A stretch of 64,000 bases of DNA, taken from contig JAABRR010000013.1 in NCBI GenBank assembly GCA_011390785.1, forward strand, positions 1 to 64,000, written 5' to 3'. Below the pieces are notes generated by a model. That model did not search any database and was not told the origin of the DNA. It was given only the letters and a program-made list of their open reading frames with translations. The position numbers were made by a program, and so were the translations under genes. This DNA comes from Sphingobacteriia bacterium. GTDB lineage: Bacteria; Bacteroidota; Bacteroidia; Bacteroidales; UBA7960. Within the stretch, counting starts at the first letter, position 1, and each line of letters begins with the position of its first letter. This document shows, one piece after another, positions 14,667 to 23,174 of the stretch.

Positions 14667-15464
14667 TTATTGTTCTCCCAATTGTGTCTTTATTTTGCTG
14701 ATGTTGAAATTGTTGGCAGCAGCAATGAACTGACTTTCGGTATCAAAATTCACCGCATTGATAACCACAACCGATGATTGTCCGAAAGGTACACTCAATG
14801 TGTAACCATCGTAATCGTCATATCGGATTACCGCATTATGATTCTGAAACTGAATTTGTTTTTGATCTGTTTGATCAGTACTTTGCATATAAATCCCATC
14901 AGCCATATAATAGCCGGCCAGTCCTAAAAGTGCCGAATCATTGCCTATGGTTGCTTTAACCTGCTGATCGTCATCACCACGGTACACCCTTTCGATAACA
15001 AGACCAACAAAACCTGCTCCTGCAGTGGATACCTTATCTTCGCCATCAATTTTCTCAAGTCCTTCTACCGATGCAGGCAAGTCTTCCAATACTTTTTTGC
15101 CAATTTCCAGTTCCACCCCCCAAAGGGCATTTCGCACCGATGTTTTGGCCTGCCTGTAATTGGCTGCATCGAAGTTATCTTTTGCCTGGCTGATATTGGC
15201 CAATACATCAGGAGCTTCCTGATTAAGGCCGCCTCCCCGGCGATTGGAAACATTTTCTGATTCTCTGGATTGGTTGTTTTCGTCAGGAGAAGTATTTTCG
15301 GGTGTTTCCTCTGATTTCTCTTCTTCTCCAAGAATTTCCCTCACAATTTTTTCTTCAGTCTTTTCCTGTAACTTTCTTAATATAGTTCTCTGTGCATGCA
15401 GACTTAACGAAAGCATGCTTAAAACCAATACTATTAAGAATGCTTTAAAGAATTTTGGTTCCAT
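14667..15464 (-). CDS. Exported protein with acidic linker, paralogue of the downstream gene
   Basis: The 265-residue product has a signal peptide (residues 1-25, cut after L-H-A-Q). A charged region (about 26-85) is rich in Glu, Ser and Asn and probably disordered. A TPR-like hairpin D-N-F-D-A-A-N-Y-R-Q-A-K-T-S-V-R-N-A-L follows, then I-G-K-K-V-L-E-D-L-P-A and a beta-rich domain of about 130 residues. The last parts align in order with the smaller downstream gene, which lacks the charged linker. Both should be periplasmic or surface proteins that perhaps bind one another or a common ligand, but nothing in the sequence identifies it. Confidence 0.75.
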   Translation of the reverse strand: MEPKFFKAFLIVLVLSMLSLSLHAQRTILRKLQEKTEEKIVREILGEEEKSEETPENTSPDENNQSRESENVSNRRGGGLNQEAPDVLANISQAKDNFDAANYRQAKTSVRNALWGVELEIGKKVLEDLPASVEGLEKIDGEDKVSTAGAGFVGLVIERVYRGDDDQQVKATIGNDSALLGLAGYYMADGIYMQSTDQTDQKQIQFQNHNAVIRYDDYDGYTLSVPFGQSSVVVINAVNFDTESQFIAAANNFNISKIKTQLGEQ

Positions 15465-15905
15465 ACTTTTGTGATTAAGGTTATATGAAAATTACTTTGG
15501 TAGAACACATCGAAATTACAACAGTTTTTTGTCTTTGCCTAAAAAAATATTTTCTTGAGCGAACTTTATTGTTGTTCTTGTATCAGTTTTGTTTTAGGAT
15601 GATTTCTAACAAAACTTAAATCAGTAATAAGAAGGAGAAAGGTTAATTTCAGGTGGTGAGCTCGCAAGCCAGGTTCTATTTTTGATCCGCTATTGCCATT
15701 TCCTGGCCTCCTTTATTGGTTGTAACAGCGCAATTGGCAATAAAGCTTCCTGCCCGGACAAAACGTAACGCTGCGTTATTTTTTTTTGTAGTTTTGATGT
15801 GCTATGATTCAAACCAAATCTTACAATTCAATAATTGTCTGCAAGAAAACTCATGATAATTTTTCTTGTATGCACTAATTAGTCATCCTATTAACCTATC
15901 CAAAG
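15465..15905. other. Intergenic region between divergent genes, no gene seen
   Basis: These 441 bases separate the divergent exported-protein operon and the SIS-domain gene. I see no credible ORF, RNA or terminator. The stretch 15650-15780 is noticeably more GC-rich than its flanks and contains ATTGCCA and TGGCAAT as distant inverted repeats, perhaps an eroded remnant. The rest is AT-rich promoter-type sequence. Confidence 0.5.
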
Positions 15906-16919
15906 ATGAATAACTTCTCATTACAGAAAAACAAAGTACACCTGATTACAGAAATGCTTCAAACTGTTCAAATTATTGATGGGTTTGATGAATCTGCTGC
16001 TCTGGCGTTAGCTGAAGAGTTCAGAAGTGCTGATAATTTGATGCTTACCGGCGAAGGGAGCAGCCGTATTTTTCCTGCCCGAAATGCCCTGATGAAGTGG
16101 CTAAGCCATGGCAAAGGACCCCGGATATTTACTGAAAGTGCCACCGACCTTGCCGGAAAAGATTTGTTTGGTTTTACCTTGTTTGGTGCATCCAATTCTG
16201 GCAGAACCAAAGAAGTAGTAAACCTTTTTAAGGAACTCAGGGAAAAGGGCCATGAAAATCTGTATTCGCTTACATGCACCGCCAATAGCGTGCTTGAAGA
16301 ACATGCCATGAAGGGTGTTGTTCTGAACACCGGGAAAGAGCATGCCGTTGCAGCGACAATGTCTGTCATTGCCCAGGCATTCTTTTATGAAGTTTTGCTG
16401 TCGGGCATTACGAACCGGAAAATTGACAAGCATCTTTTGGCTTCCGATATAGATGCTACCCTCAACCAATCTATCAGCCAGGAAATACTGGATACCTTAG
16501 CGGGTGCTGACCATCTTTTCTTTGCCGGAATCCACAACGGAGTGGCCGAAGAGCTTACCCTAAAAACCAACGAAACGGTCAGAAAGAAATCGGCTTTCTT
16601 TCCCGGAACTTACCTTTTGCATGGGGTAGAAGAAGTAATCAGCGAAAAGGATGTCATTCTGCTGGTTGATCATCTCCCCGATCATGTGAAGAAAATTCAT
16701 CATGTTTTTGTAAAAGGAATTGGAGCCAAAGTAATTGGTTTTGATGATGTTTCATCCTTGTTTCCCTCAGTGTCCTGTTCATGCAGTCACCCGGAGCACG
16801 AACCCTATGTAAAACTTGCTGCAGGCTGGAAAATATTGGCAGAAACCGGACTGGCCATGGGCATCGACCTCGACAAACCCCAACGGGCAAGAAAAATCGG
16901 AAATGAAGTTTCTCAATAA
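15906..16919 (+). CDS. SIS-domain sugar-phosphate isomerase/deaminase-like protein
   Basis: The 337-residue protein has two SIS domains. The first (about 35-165) contains G-E-G-S-S-R (49-54) and the phosphosugar-binding S-N-S-G-R-T (96-101). The second (about 195-325) contains K-T-N-E-T-V-R-K-K-S and G-T-Y-L-L-H-G-V-E-E-V. It matches the AgaS/GlmS isomerase-like group that acts on amino-sugar phosphates. The glutaminase half of GlmS is absent, so it does not make glucosamine-6-phosphate from glutamine. A deaminase/isomerase or ketosamine-phosphate role is possible. It stands alone with no sugar transport gene beside it, so the substrate stays open. The start ATG is well placed before the first helix. 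Confidence 0.8.
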   Translation: MNNFSLQKNKVHLITEMLQTVQIIDGFDESAALALAEEFRSADNLMLTGEGSSRIFPARNALMKWLSHGKGPRIFTESATDLAGKDLFGFTLFGASNSGRTKEVVNLFKELREKGHENLYSLTCTANSVLEEHAMKGVVLNTGKEHAVAATMSVIAQAFFYEVLLSGITNRKIDKHLLASDIDATLNQSISQEILDTLAGADHLFFAGIHNGVAEELTLKTNETVRKKSAFFPGTYLLHGVEEVISEKDVILLVDHLPDHVKKIHHVFVKGIGAKVIGFDDVSSLFPSVSCSCSHPEHEPYVKLAAGWKILAETGLAMGIDLDKPQRARKIGNEVSQ

Positions 16920-17026
16920 GCACATCATTGCCTAAAAAGATGACCATTAGACTTATTAATACTCACTTAGGTTTACTTATTTAGAGATTTTTGAAATAGC
17001 TTAATTATGTATGAGCTCAATTAAAA

Positions 17027-17054
17027 AAGGATTACAACAACCGTTGTAATCCTT
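17027..17054 (-). terminator. Terminator of tRNA-Cys
   Basis: Perfect 12-bp arms AAGGATTACAAC and GTTGTAATCCTT surround a four-base loop. On the minus strand they run into CCTTTTTTAATT. The hairpin begins 6 bases after the encoded CCA end of the tRNA. Confidence 0.9.
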
Positions 17055-17060
17055 ACATCT

Positions 17061-17134
17061 TGGAGGTTTCGAGCGGATTCGAACCGCTGTAGGAGGTTTT
17101 GCAGACCTCTGCCTAGCCACTCGGCCACGAAACC
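17061..17134 (-). tRNA. tRNA-Cys(GCA)
   Basis: Read on the minus strand, the acceptor arms GGTTTCG and CGAAACC pair perfectly. The T arm contains GGTTCGAATCC and the anticodon loop CTGCAAA gives anticodon GCA (complement at 17100-17102). The discriminator base is U73, the identity base of cysteine tRNAs, and the 3' CCA is encoded. The D arm is present as GGCCGAGTGGCTAGGC. A strong terminator follows directly. It lies convergent to the SIS gene and downstream of the SDR gene on the same strand, but is probably its own unit. Confidence 0.97.
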
Positions 17135-17242
17135 ATTTTAAGTGCCGCAAAATTAATACTTTTATTTTCTCTGGCAAAATTTTTGTCAGCAGACAGTTAA
17201 CTGTCGGCAGGCAGGTATTCTTTTTACCTTTACTTTTAGTTT

Positions 17243-18280
17243 TTAGTTATTAGTTCCTGGTTCCATACTCTCCACCATTTCCTTCACCGATTCTTCAAGC
17301 GGGCGATAGGTTAGTCCGAGTTTATCGCGGCTGCGCGAAGTGTTCAATTGGATTGGGTAGCCCACATTTTGTTTTACAAATCTGGCTGTAACGCCAAACA
17401 AACTGCCAATCAGCATTAGTAAAAGCTTGGGTGCTTTGGATTTAGGTAGTTTGAATTTACCTGGGAATTGTTTACGGATCATCCCGATCATATCTAAAAC
17501 GCCTGCTGTGCGTTCGGCTAATATATGGCGTCCTTCTGCTTTATCATTTTCCAGGGCAAGAATATGGGCATGAGCTACATCGCGCACATCCACAAAGCCA
17601 AAATAAAGATCAGGAGCACCCGTGGCAAATTTTCCGTTCAAGATATCCTGCATAAAGCTAATACTTCCTGAATTGGTATTTTTGGTGAGTGATGGACCCA
17701 TTACGAAGGATGGATTGAGCACCACCAGCTTCCATTGGCTCTGTTCACGAGCAAGTTTCCAGGCTTCTTTTTCGGCAATTACCTTTGAAAAGCTGTAGGG
17801 TTGATGTTTTGCTGAGCTGCTTGTATTAAAATGCTCCTCTGTAAATTCAGTAAGACCCTGATTTTTCATGTCGATATTGTCGCCATGCACCGCAGCAACA
17901 CTGGATGTAAGCACAATCTTTTTCACAGTGCCCGATTTGGTGGCCGCATTAAGTACATTTCGGGTGCCAAGTAAGGCCGGATCGAGCAATTCTTTCTGGG
18001 CATCTTTAAAGCGCAGAGTAAAAGGAGATGCAACATGAATTATAGCATCAGCACCTTTGGCTACTTCATCATAGCTGCCTTCTTTAAGGAGATCGGCTTC
18101 CCATAATTCGAGCTTCCCATTGTTTTTTTCTGCAATGGTATCAAAATGTTGATATTTGGCCTTGTTGGTTTTTGAGCGCACGGTCATACGCACAACATAT
18201 GATTTTTCGAGGAGTTCTTTCACCACCCATGATCCGATGTATCCGGTGCCCCCGGTTACCAATATTGTTTTAAATTGCAT
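17243..18280 (-). CDS. NAD(P)-dependent SDR of the dihydroflavonol-reductase-like group
   Basis: This is a 345-residue extended SDR. The cofactor motif is T-G-G-T-G-Y-I-G (9-16), followed by R-M-T-V-R-S, where the arginine fits NADPH preference. Catalytic residues are S126/S127 in L-T-S-S-V and Y162-x-x-x-K166. F-V-D-V-R-D-V-A-H-A-H is a conserved substrate-loop block of the DFR/cinnamoyl-CoA reductase-like group. In bacteria these reduce aldehydes or ketones of largely unknown identity. It is not in an obvious operon. The start ATG is 5 codons before the first strand, as expected. Confidence 0.88.
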   Translation of the reverse strand: MQFKTILVTGGTGYIGSWVVKELLEKSYVVRMTVRSKTNKAKYQHFDTIAEKNNGKLELWEADLLKEGSYDEVAKGADAIIHVASPFTLRFKDAQKELLDPALLGTRNVLNAATKSGTVKKIVLTSSVAAVHGDNIDMKNQGLTEFTEEHFNTSSSAKHQPYSFSKVIAEKEAWKLAREQSQWKLVVLNPSFVMGPSLTKNTNSGSISFMQDILNGKFATGAPDLYFGFVDVRDVAHAHILALENDKAEGRHILAERTAGVLDMIGMIRKQFPGKFKLPKSKAPKLLLMLIGSLFGVTARFVKQNVGYPIQLNTSRSRDKLGLTYRPLEESVKEMVESMEPGTNN

Positions 18281-18428
18281 TGATTTGTATATATTTGTTG
18301 GATATTATATAATTAATTCCTGTTAACAATATAAAGTTGGATTTGTTCTAAACCAATATCAAACCATCCTAAGTTCATGCATTTTTATTGTTATTTCAAT
18401 ACTGGAGAAATCTAACCTTTACATCGAT

Positions 18429-18436
18429 TAACTTTG
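18429..18436 (+). promoter_or_regulatory. Putative -7 element of the AraC-type regulator
   Basis: TAACTTTG is an exact TAnnTTTG match, 75 bases upstream of the start codon. There is no TTG box at 17-23 bases spacing. Confidence 0.45.
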
Positions 18437-18511
18437 CACATCGAAAAAATCCAGAAATGACATTTAAAATATACCACCAACGCAAACTTTAATAATTATA
18501 AACCTGAACCT

Positions 18512-19639
18512 ATGACAGTAGTTCTTATCATTGGTTTCTTCATGTCGCTTTTTCTTATTGTTTTGCTTGCGGGCAAGAAGAACAAAATGCCAGCTGACAA
18601 AGTCCTCGTAGGAATGTTGACCATTTATGCCCTTACTATTGGGGGCACTTACATAGAAGTGTATAACCAGGCGAATAATTATCCTTATCCGCATTTAATG
18701 AATTTCAGTTGGCTGTTCCTTCTTTTGCATGGGCCGCTGCTTTGGTTCTATATCAAATATCTTACAAGTGGTAATTTCAGGATTAAAAGTATTCATCTGT
18801 TGCATTTTACACCATTCATTGTCTATTCTATTGTCCACTATTTCAACTTTTTGCACCTTTCTGCCAATGAGAAAATTTATCTTGCCACCCAAATTAACAA
18901 TACCACCCTGGCAGCGAAAATTGGTGGGATAATTATTGGACTTTCAACCATTGGTTACAACCTTGCAGCTCTTTTCCTGCTTAAAAAGCACAGAAAGAAT
19001 ATCCAAAACAGGTTTTCCAATATTGAAAACATCGATTTAAATTGGCTGAGAACATTGGCCATTGCATCCCTGGTAATTTTTTCGTTAAATGTTTTTCTTT
19101 TTAATCTGAATAATTATCTCCATTTTATTGAGTATTATAAGCTTTCTCTGATTGCTTACAGCTTTTCATCAGCTTATGTTTTGTATGTGGGCTACTTTGG
19201 TATTAAACAGGGGCGTATATTTGTAGATAATCCAAATATTCCTGATGAGCAAAACAACAATGCGAAAAAGGATTTACCCAAACCAACAGACAGGAAGGAT
19301 TTTACGGAAATGATAAGCAAGCTTAGTGGTTTGATGGAGCAACAGCAACCCCACCTCGATCCGGAACTTACCCTGTCAAAGCTAAGCGCCCGGTTAAAAG
19401 TAAAACCAGAAGCGCTATCAGAAGTGCTAAACGGATACCTTGACCAAAACTTTTTTGATTATGTAAACAAATACCGAATCGAAGATTTCAAGATCAGGTA
19501 TATGGATAAATCCAATAGCCATTTATCGATTATTGGGCTGGCTTACGAATGTGGATTTAATTCAAAAGCTGCCTTTTACAGGGCATTTAATAAGTTTGAA
19601 GGAATGTCTCCAACCGCTTGGTCGGCAAAGGTCTCATGA
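18512..19639 (+). CDS. Membrane-anchored AraC-family transcriptional regulator
   Basis: This is a 375-residue protein. Residues 1-235 contain about seven hydrophobic helices (the first at 3-21), a membrane sensor module seen in many Bacteroidota AraC proteins. A hydrophilic linker of about 45 residues follows. The C-terminal 100 residues are the double helix-turn-helix HTH_18 domain with A-Y-E-C-G-F-N-S-K-A-A-F-Y-R-A-F and G-M-S-P-T-A-W. It presumably senses a membrane or periplasmic signal and acts on nearby promoters. It directly precedes, on the same strand, the TonB-dependent receptor gene, which makes that the most likely target. A terminator hairpin overlaps its stop codon, so it is separately transcribed. 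Confidence 0.88.
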   Translation: MTVVLIIGFFMSLFLIVLLAGKKNKMPADKVLVGMLTIYALTIGGTYIEVYNQANNYPYPHLMNFSWLFLLLHGPLLWFYIKYLTSGNFRIKSIHLLHFTPFIVYSIVHYFNFLHLSANEKIYLATQINNTTLAAKIGGIIIGLSTIGYNLAALFLLKKHRKNIQNRFSNIENIDLNWLRTLAIASLVIFSLNVFLFNLNNYLHFIEYYKLSLIAYSFSSAYVLYVGYFGIKQGRIFVDNPNIPDEQNNNAKKDLPKPTDRKDFTEMISKLSGLMEQQQPHLDPELTLSKLSARLKVKPEALSEVLNGYLDQNFFDYVNKYRIEDFKIRYMDKSNSHLSIIGLAYECGFNSKAAFYRAFNKFEGMSPTAWSAKVS

Positions 19640-19651
19640 AAAAGTGAGACC
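19630..19651 (+). terminator. Terminator overlapping the stop codon of the AraC-type gene
   Basis: Arms GGTCTCA (19630-19636) and TGAGACC (19645-19651) are followed by a six-T run (19653-19658). The left arm forms the last two codons, and the loop contains the TGA stop (19637-19639). This separates the regulator transcript from the TonB receptor gene. Confidence 0.75.
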
Positions 19652-19714
19652 CTTTTTTCCTTAAAACGAAACCCCAAAACCCTAAAGTGAAACGCTTAAG
19701 TTTTTCATTGTAGA

Positions 19715-19722
19715 TAGTTTTG
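19715..19722 (+). promoter_or_regulatory. Putative -7 element of the TonB-dependent receptor gene
   Basis: TAGTTTTG fits TAnnTTTG, 25 bases before the start codon, and lies between the regulator's terminator and the receptor. This supports an own promoter that the AraC-type regulator could control. Confidence 0.45.
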
Positions 19723-19747
19723 CAACGAAATTTTAAATCGCAAAACT

Positions 19748-22114
19748 ATGTCACGAAAATTCTTTTCAAAAACTGCAAAATTTGTAATGATCCTTTGGAT
19801 GGGTTTAACCTTTACCCAAGTGTATTCTTTGAATACCCCAACACAAACCGTAAAAGGTACAATCACAGATGCCCAATCAAAAATTCCACTGATCGGGGCG
19901 ACTATAATTGTTGAAGACAGCAACCCTATCATGGGCACTACTGCCGATCTGGATGGAAATTTCCGCCTGGAGAAAGTTCCGGTGGGAAGGCATAATTTTA
20001 TTGTGCGTTTTATTGGCTATGAGCCGTTTACTTTATCTGAAATACTGGTAAGCTCTGGTAAAGAAGTGGTGCTTGAGATTGAGTTGAAAGAAGCTGCCTT
20101 GTCGTTAGGCGAAGTGGTGGTAAGGGCCAACACCAGCAAAGATCGCCCCATTAACTCCATGGCCAGTGTGAGTGCCCGCACTTTTAGTGTGGAAGAAGCC
20201 AGTCGGTATGCCGGTGGATTAGATGATCCGGCGCGCCTGGCATCAGCTTTTGCCGGAGTTGCCACCACTCAAACTACCAACAATGCCATTATCATCCGTG
20301 GTAATTCGCCCAGGGGTGTTTTATGGCGGGTGGAAGGGGTTGATGTGCCTGCCACATTCCATTTTCCAAATGTTGATTTTGTGGGAGGCGGTGGTTATAC
20401 CGTGTTTAGCAGCCAGGTGCTCCGCAACTCTGATTTCTATACCGGAGCATTCCCTGCCGAATATGGCAACTCCTTCTCAGGTGTGTTCGATGTGAAAATG
20501 AGAACGGGCAACACCGAAAATCGCGAATTCACTACAGGAATAGGAATTCAGGGTGTTGATTTTGCTGCCGAAGGCCCTTTCGTAAAAGGGAAAGATGCCA
20601 CCTATCTTTTTAACTATCGCTACGGCACACTGGGGCTCATGGGTAAAATTGTGAACTTTCCCAACCTACCCACATTTCAGGATCTTACCTTCAAGTTTGA
20701 TTTCCCAACACAAAAAGCCGGCACTTTCAGCCTGTGGGGAATGGGTGCCGATGATATCAACAACAAAGACGCCATGGAAGACCCCAATCAGTGGAAAACA
20801 TCCATCGATTACATGACACAACGTTACAAAAACCGATTTGGTGCCGTAGGTTTATCCCATCGAATAACCTTTGGAAAAAACACTTATCTGAATACCATCC
20901 TCTGCGCCGACGGTATGAGTTACACTTTTGATAAAAGGGAGTTTGCAATGGATATGCGTATGCTTCCAGTTATCAACTCACAAAGTACCGAAGGGAAATA
21001 TACCTTCAGAACAACACTCAATCACCGATTCAACTCAAAAGTGAGCTCACGAACAGGAATTACCGTAAACAGGTTATTCTTCGACAATAAACTCAAACTG
21101 GCATTTTTTGCCAATCCTGACGATTTGCTAAATTTTGTTGACAACAAAGGTACTGCCTTGTCAACCCAGGCCTTTACCCAGTTCAAAATTGACCTCTTGC
21201 CGAATCTGTCAGCCAATTTTGGGGTACAATCCATGTATCTGAATCTGAATGGAAACGCAACACTGGAACCGCGTGCAGGACTCACCTGGAGTTTCACGGC
21301 AAAAGATGAGTTGAGCGGGGCTTATGGTTTACACTCACAAATGGAAGAATTGCGCACCTATTATTCAGAGGTGGATAACAACGGGGTAATGGAGCTACAA
21401 AACAAAAATCTCGACTTTATGCAATCGCATCATTTTGTGCTGGGTTACAGCCGAAAAATCAGTGATATAATTCGCATTAAGGTTGAGCCTTACTATCAAA
21501 TGCTTGGGAATATACCGGTTTATTCAAACAGCTCATTTTCTATCATCAATGTTACGAATAACTGGGCCATCAATCAAAAACTGGAATCTACCGGCACAGC
21601 TAAAAACTACGGAATTGATTTTACCCTGGAGCGTTTCCTTAAAGATGGATACTATTATTTGTTTACCGCCACACTTTTCGACTCGAAATACACTGGTGGC
21701 GACGGAAAAGAATACAATACCGTTTACAACCGGGGACATGTGATCAACCTGCTGGCCGGCAAGGAATGGATGTTGAATGGCCGGAACATACTTGGAATCA
21801 GCGCCAAAGTTACCCACATGGGCGGACTGCGCTACACCCCTGCGTTGTATGATGAATCGATGGCTGCCCAATGGGCTATCCCCGACCAATCACGGGCTTA
21901 TGAGGGTCAGTTTCCGTCAACCACCGGCATTGATCTGTCCATCACCTACAAGATGAACCATTCAAAATTTACCGGTACATGGTATTTTATGCTCAAAAAT
22001 GCCCTGATGCAGCCCGATTACAGCGATCCCTTCTACAGTCGCATGGAAAACGATGTAATTATTGATGAGATGAAGATGCCATTTCCTCATGTAGGGTATA
22101 AGGTTGAGTTTTAA
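19748..22114 (+). CDS. TonB-dependent receptor with N-terminal carboxypeptidase-like domain
   Basis: The 788-residue product has a signal peptide (about 1-27). A CarboxypepD_reg-like domain (about 34-115) contains V-K-G-T-I-T-D-A-Q-S and G-T-T-A-D-L-D-G-N-F. A plug domain (about 130-235) contains I-I-I-R-G-N-S-P-R-G and G-A-F-P-A-E-Y-G-N. A barrel follows, ending P-H-V-G-Y-K-V-E-F. Such receptors import siderophores, cobalamin, oligosaccharides or peptides with TonB energy. There is no SusD partner, so a classical polysaccharide locus is unlikely; the length and lack of SusD favour a small ligand. The regulator upstream and the nitroreductase-like gene 59 bases downstream form the only functional context. 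Confidence 0.9.
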   Translation: MSRKFFSKTAKFVMILWMGLTFTQVYSLNTPTQTVKGTITDAQSKIPLIGATIIVEDSNPIMGTTADLDGNFRLEKVPVGRHNFIVRFIGYEPFTLSEILVSSGKEVVLEIELKEAALSLGEVVVRANTSKDRPINSMASVSARTFSVEEASRYAGGLDDPARLASAFAGVATTQTTNNAIIIRGNSPRGVLWRVEGVDVPATFHFPNVDFVGGGGYTVFSSQVLRNSDFYTGAFPAEYGNSFSGVFDVKMRTGNTENREFTTGIGIQGVDFAAEGPFVKGKDATYLFNYRYGTLGLMGKIVNFPNLPTFQDLTFKFDFPTQKAGTFSLWGMGADDINNKDAMEDPNQWKTSIDYMTQRYKNRFGAVGLSHRITFGKNTYLNTILCADGMSYTFDKREFAMDMRMLPVINSQSTEGKYTFRTTLNHRFNSKVSSRTGITVNRLFFDNKLKLAFFANPDDLLNFVDNKGTALSTQAFTQFKIDLLPNLSANFGVQSMYLNLNGNATLEPRAGLTWSFTAKDELSGAYGLHSQMEELRTYYSEVDNNGVMELQNKNLDFMQSHHFVLGYSRKISDIIRIKVEPYYQMLGNIPVYSNSSFSIINVTNNWAINQKLESTGTAKNYGIDFTLERFLKDGYYYLFTATLFDSKYTGGDGKEYNTVYNRGHVINLLAGKEWMLNGRNILGISAKVTHMGGLRYTPALYDESMAAQWAIPDQSRAYEGQFPSTTGIDLSITYKMNHSKFTGTWYFMLKNALMQPDYSDPFYSRMENDVIIDEMKMPFPHVGYKVEF

Positions 22115-22173
22115 TAATTACTTAAATCCTGTAAAACATAAGTTTATTTGCTAATACTTAAAACCTGATACAA

Positions 22174-23145
22174 ATGATCCCACAAGAAACGATACTGAAA
22201 ATTATAAGAAGTGCAACTAAAGCACCTTCTGGGCACAATTTACAACCCTGGCTATTTGCCACCGATGATAACTCCATTTGCATAATGCCCGATTACAACC
22301 GGGTGTTACCCATCGCCGACCCTTTTAACAGAGAGCTTTTTATCAGCCTGGGTTGTGCGGCGCAAAACCTCATGATTGCCGCACAGTTTCACGGTTACCA
22401 TCCTACTCTGCAAATCTTTAAGCACGGCAAACCATGTATGATTAAGATTTTGCTTCATTATGATGCAGCTATGGGGCAACCGGAACTATATCCCTATATC
22501 AACATCAGACAAACCACCCGAAAAGCATACAGCAGCAAACTAATTCCACCGCATGATCTTGATGCATTAAAAGCTACAGCAAATTACCAGGGGGTTAAAG
22601 TAAGGATATTCAACAAGCAAGTGGAGATGGACTGGTTCAATCCGTATATTACCCTTGCCAATGCCATCCAGATGAATGATCCGGAATTCAAAACAGAACT
22701 GATAAAGTGGATGCGCTTTAGCGAAAACGAAGCCATGCAACAGGGCGACGGCCTTTATAGTGCTGCCATCGGAATGCCATCGGTAGGACGATGGTTAGGA
22801 AGTGTTTTGCTAAAGAATTTGATTTCAGTCGGAAGTGAAGAAAAAAGACTGCTGAAACTAATGGATAAAACCGCTGCACTGGCCCTGTTTACTTCTGATA
22901 CTGACGACCTGGAAAGCTGGATACGCACTGGTATGGCATTTCAGAACTTTTCCCTACATGCCACAAAACTAAACATTAGCCATTCATTTGTCAATCAACC
23001 CTGCCAGGTGCCAAAGGTAAGAAGCACAATGGCTAATCAACCAGCTCTGCAAAATGAATTTCCCCAGTTGCTGGTCCGGTTGGGATACGCTGGCAAAATG
23101 ACCCGTTCGTTCAGAAGAAGGGTGAGTGAAGTGATGGTGGGATAG
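22174..23145 (+). CDS. Nitroreductase-like (Acg-type) flavoprotein
   Basis: This 323-residue protein opens with I-I-R-S-A-T-K-A-P-S-G-H-N-L-Q-P-W, the FMN-binding start of the nitroreductase fold. It continues with L-F-I-S-L-G-C-A-A-Q-N-L-M-I-A-A and N-I-R-Q-T-T-R-K-A-Y, as in the Acg family (Rv2032-like), which has two fused nitroreductase halves. The C-terminal half with L-E-S-W-I-R-T-G-M-A-F-Q-N-F is the second half. The known Acg protein binds FMN but its reaction is not settled. It is 59 bases after the TonB receptor on the same strand without a clear terminator between, so co-transcription is likely. A link to the imported ligand is plausible but unproven. Confidence 0.8.
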   Translation: MIPQETILKIIRSATKAPSGHNLQPWLFATDDNSICIMPDYNRVLPIADPFNRELFISLGCAAQNLMIAAQFHGYHPTLQIFKHGKPCMIKILLHYDAAMGQPELYPYINIRQTTRKAYSSKLIPPHDLDALKATANYQGVKVRIFNKQVEMDWFNPYITLANAIQMNDPEFKTELIKWMRFSENEAMQQGDGLYSAAIGMPSVGRWLGSVLLKNLISVGSEEKRLLKLMDKTAALALFTSDTDDLESWIRTGMAFQNFSLHATKLNISHSFVNQPCQVPKVRSTMANQPALQNEFPQLLVRLGYAGKMTRSFRRRVSEVMVG

Positions 23146-23174
23146 ATTAGTTTAATCAATTCGGAATTATCCAA

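Noticed and set aside
18512-22114. FecIR-type anti-sigma/sigma control of the TonB receptor
   Set aside because: The upstream gene is an AraC-type regulator. No ECF sigma factor or FecR-like gene is present and the receptor lacks an obvious extra signalling domain.
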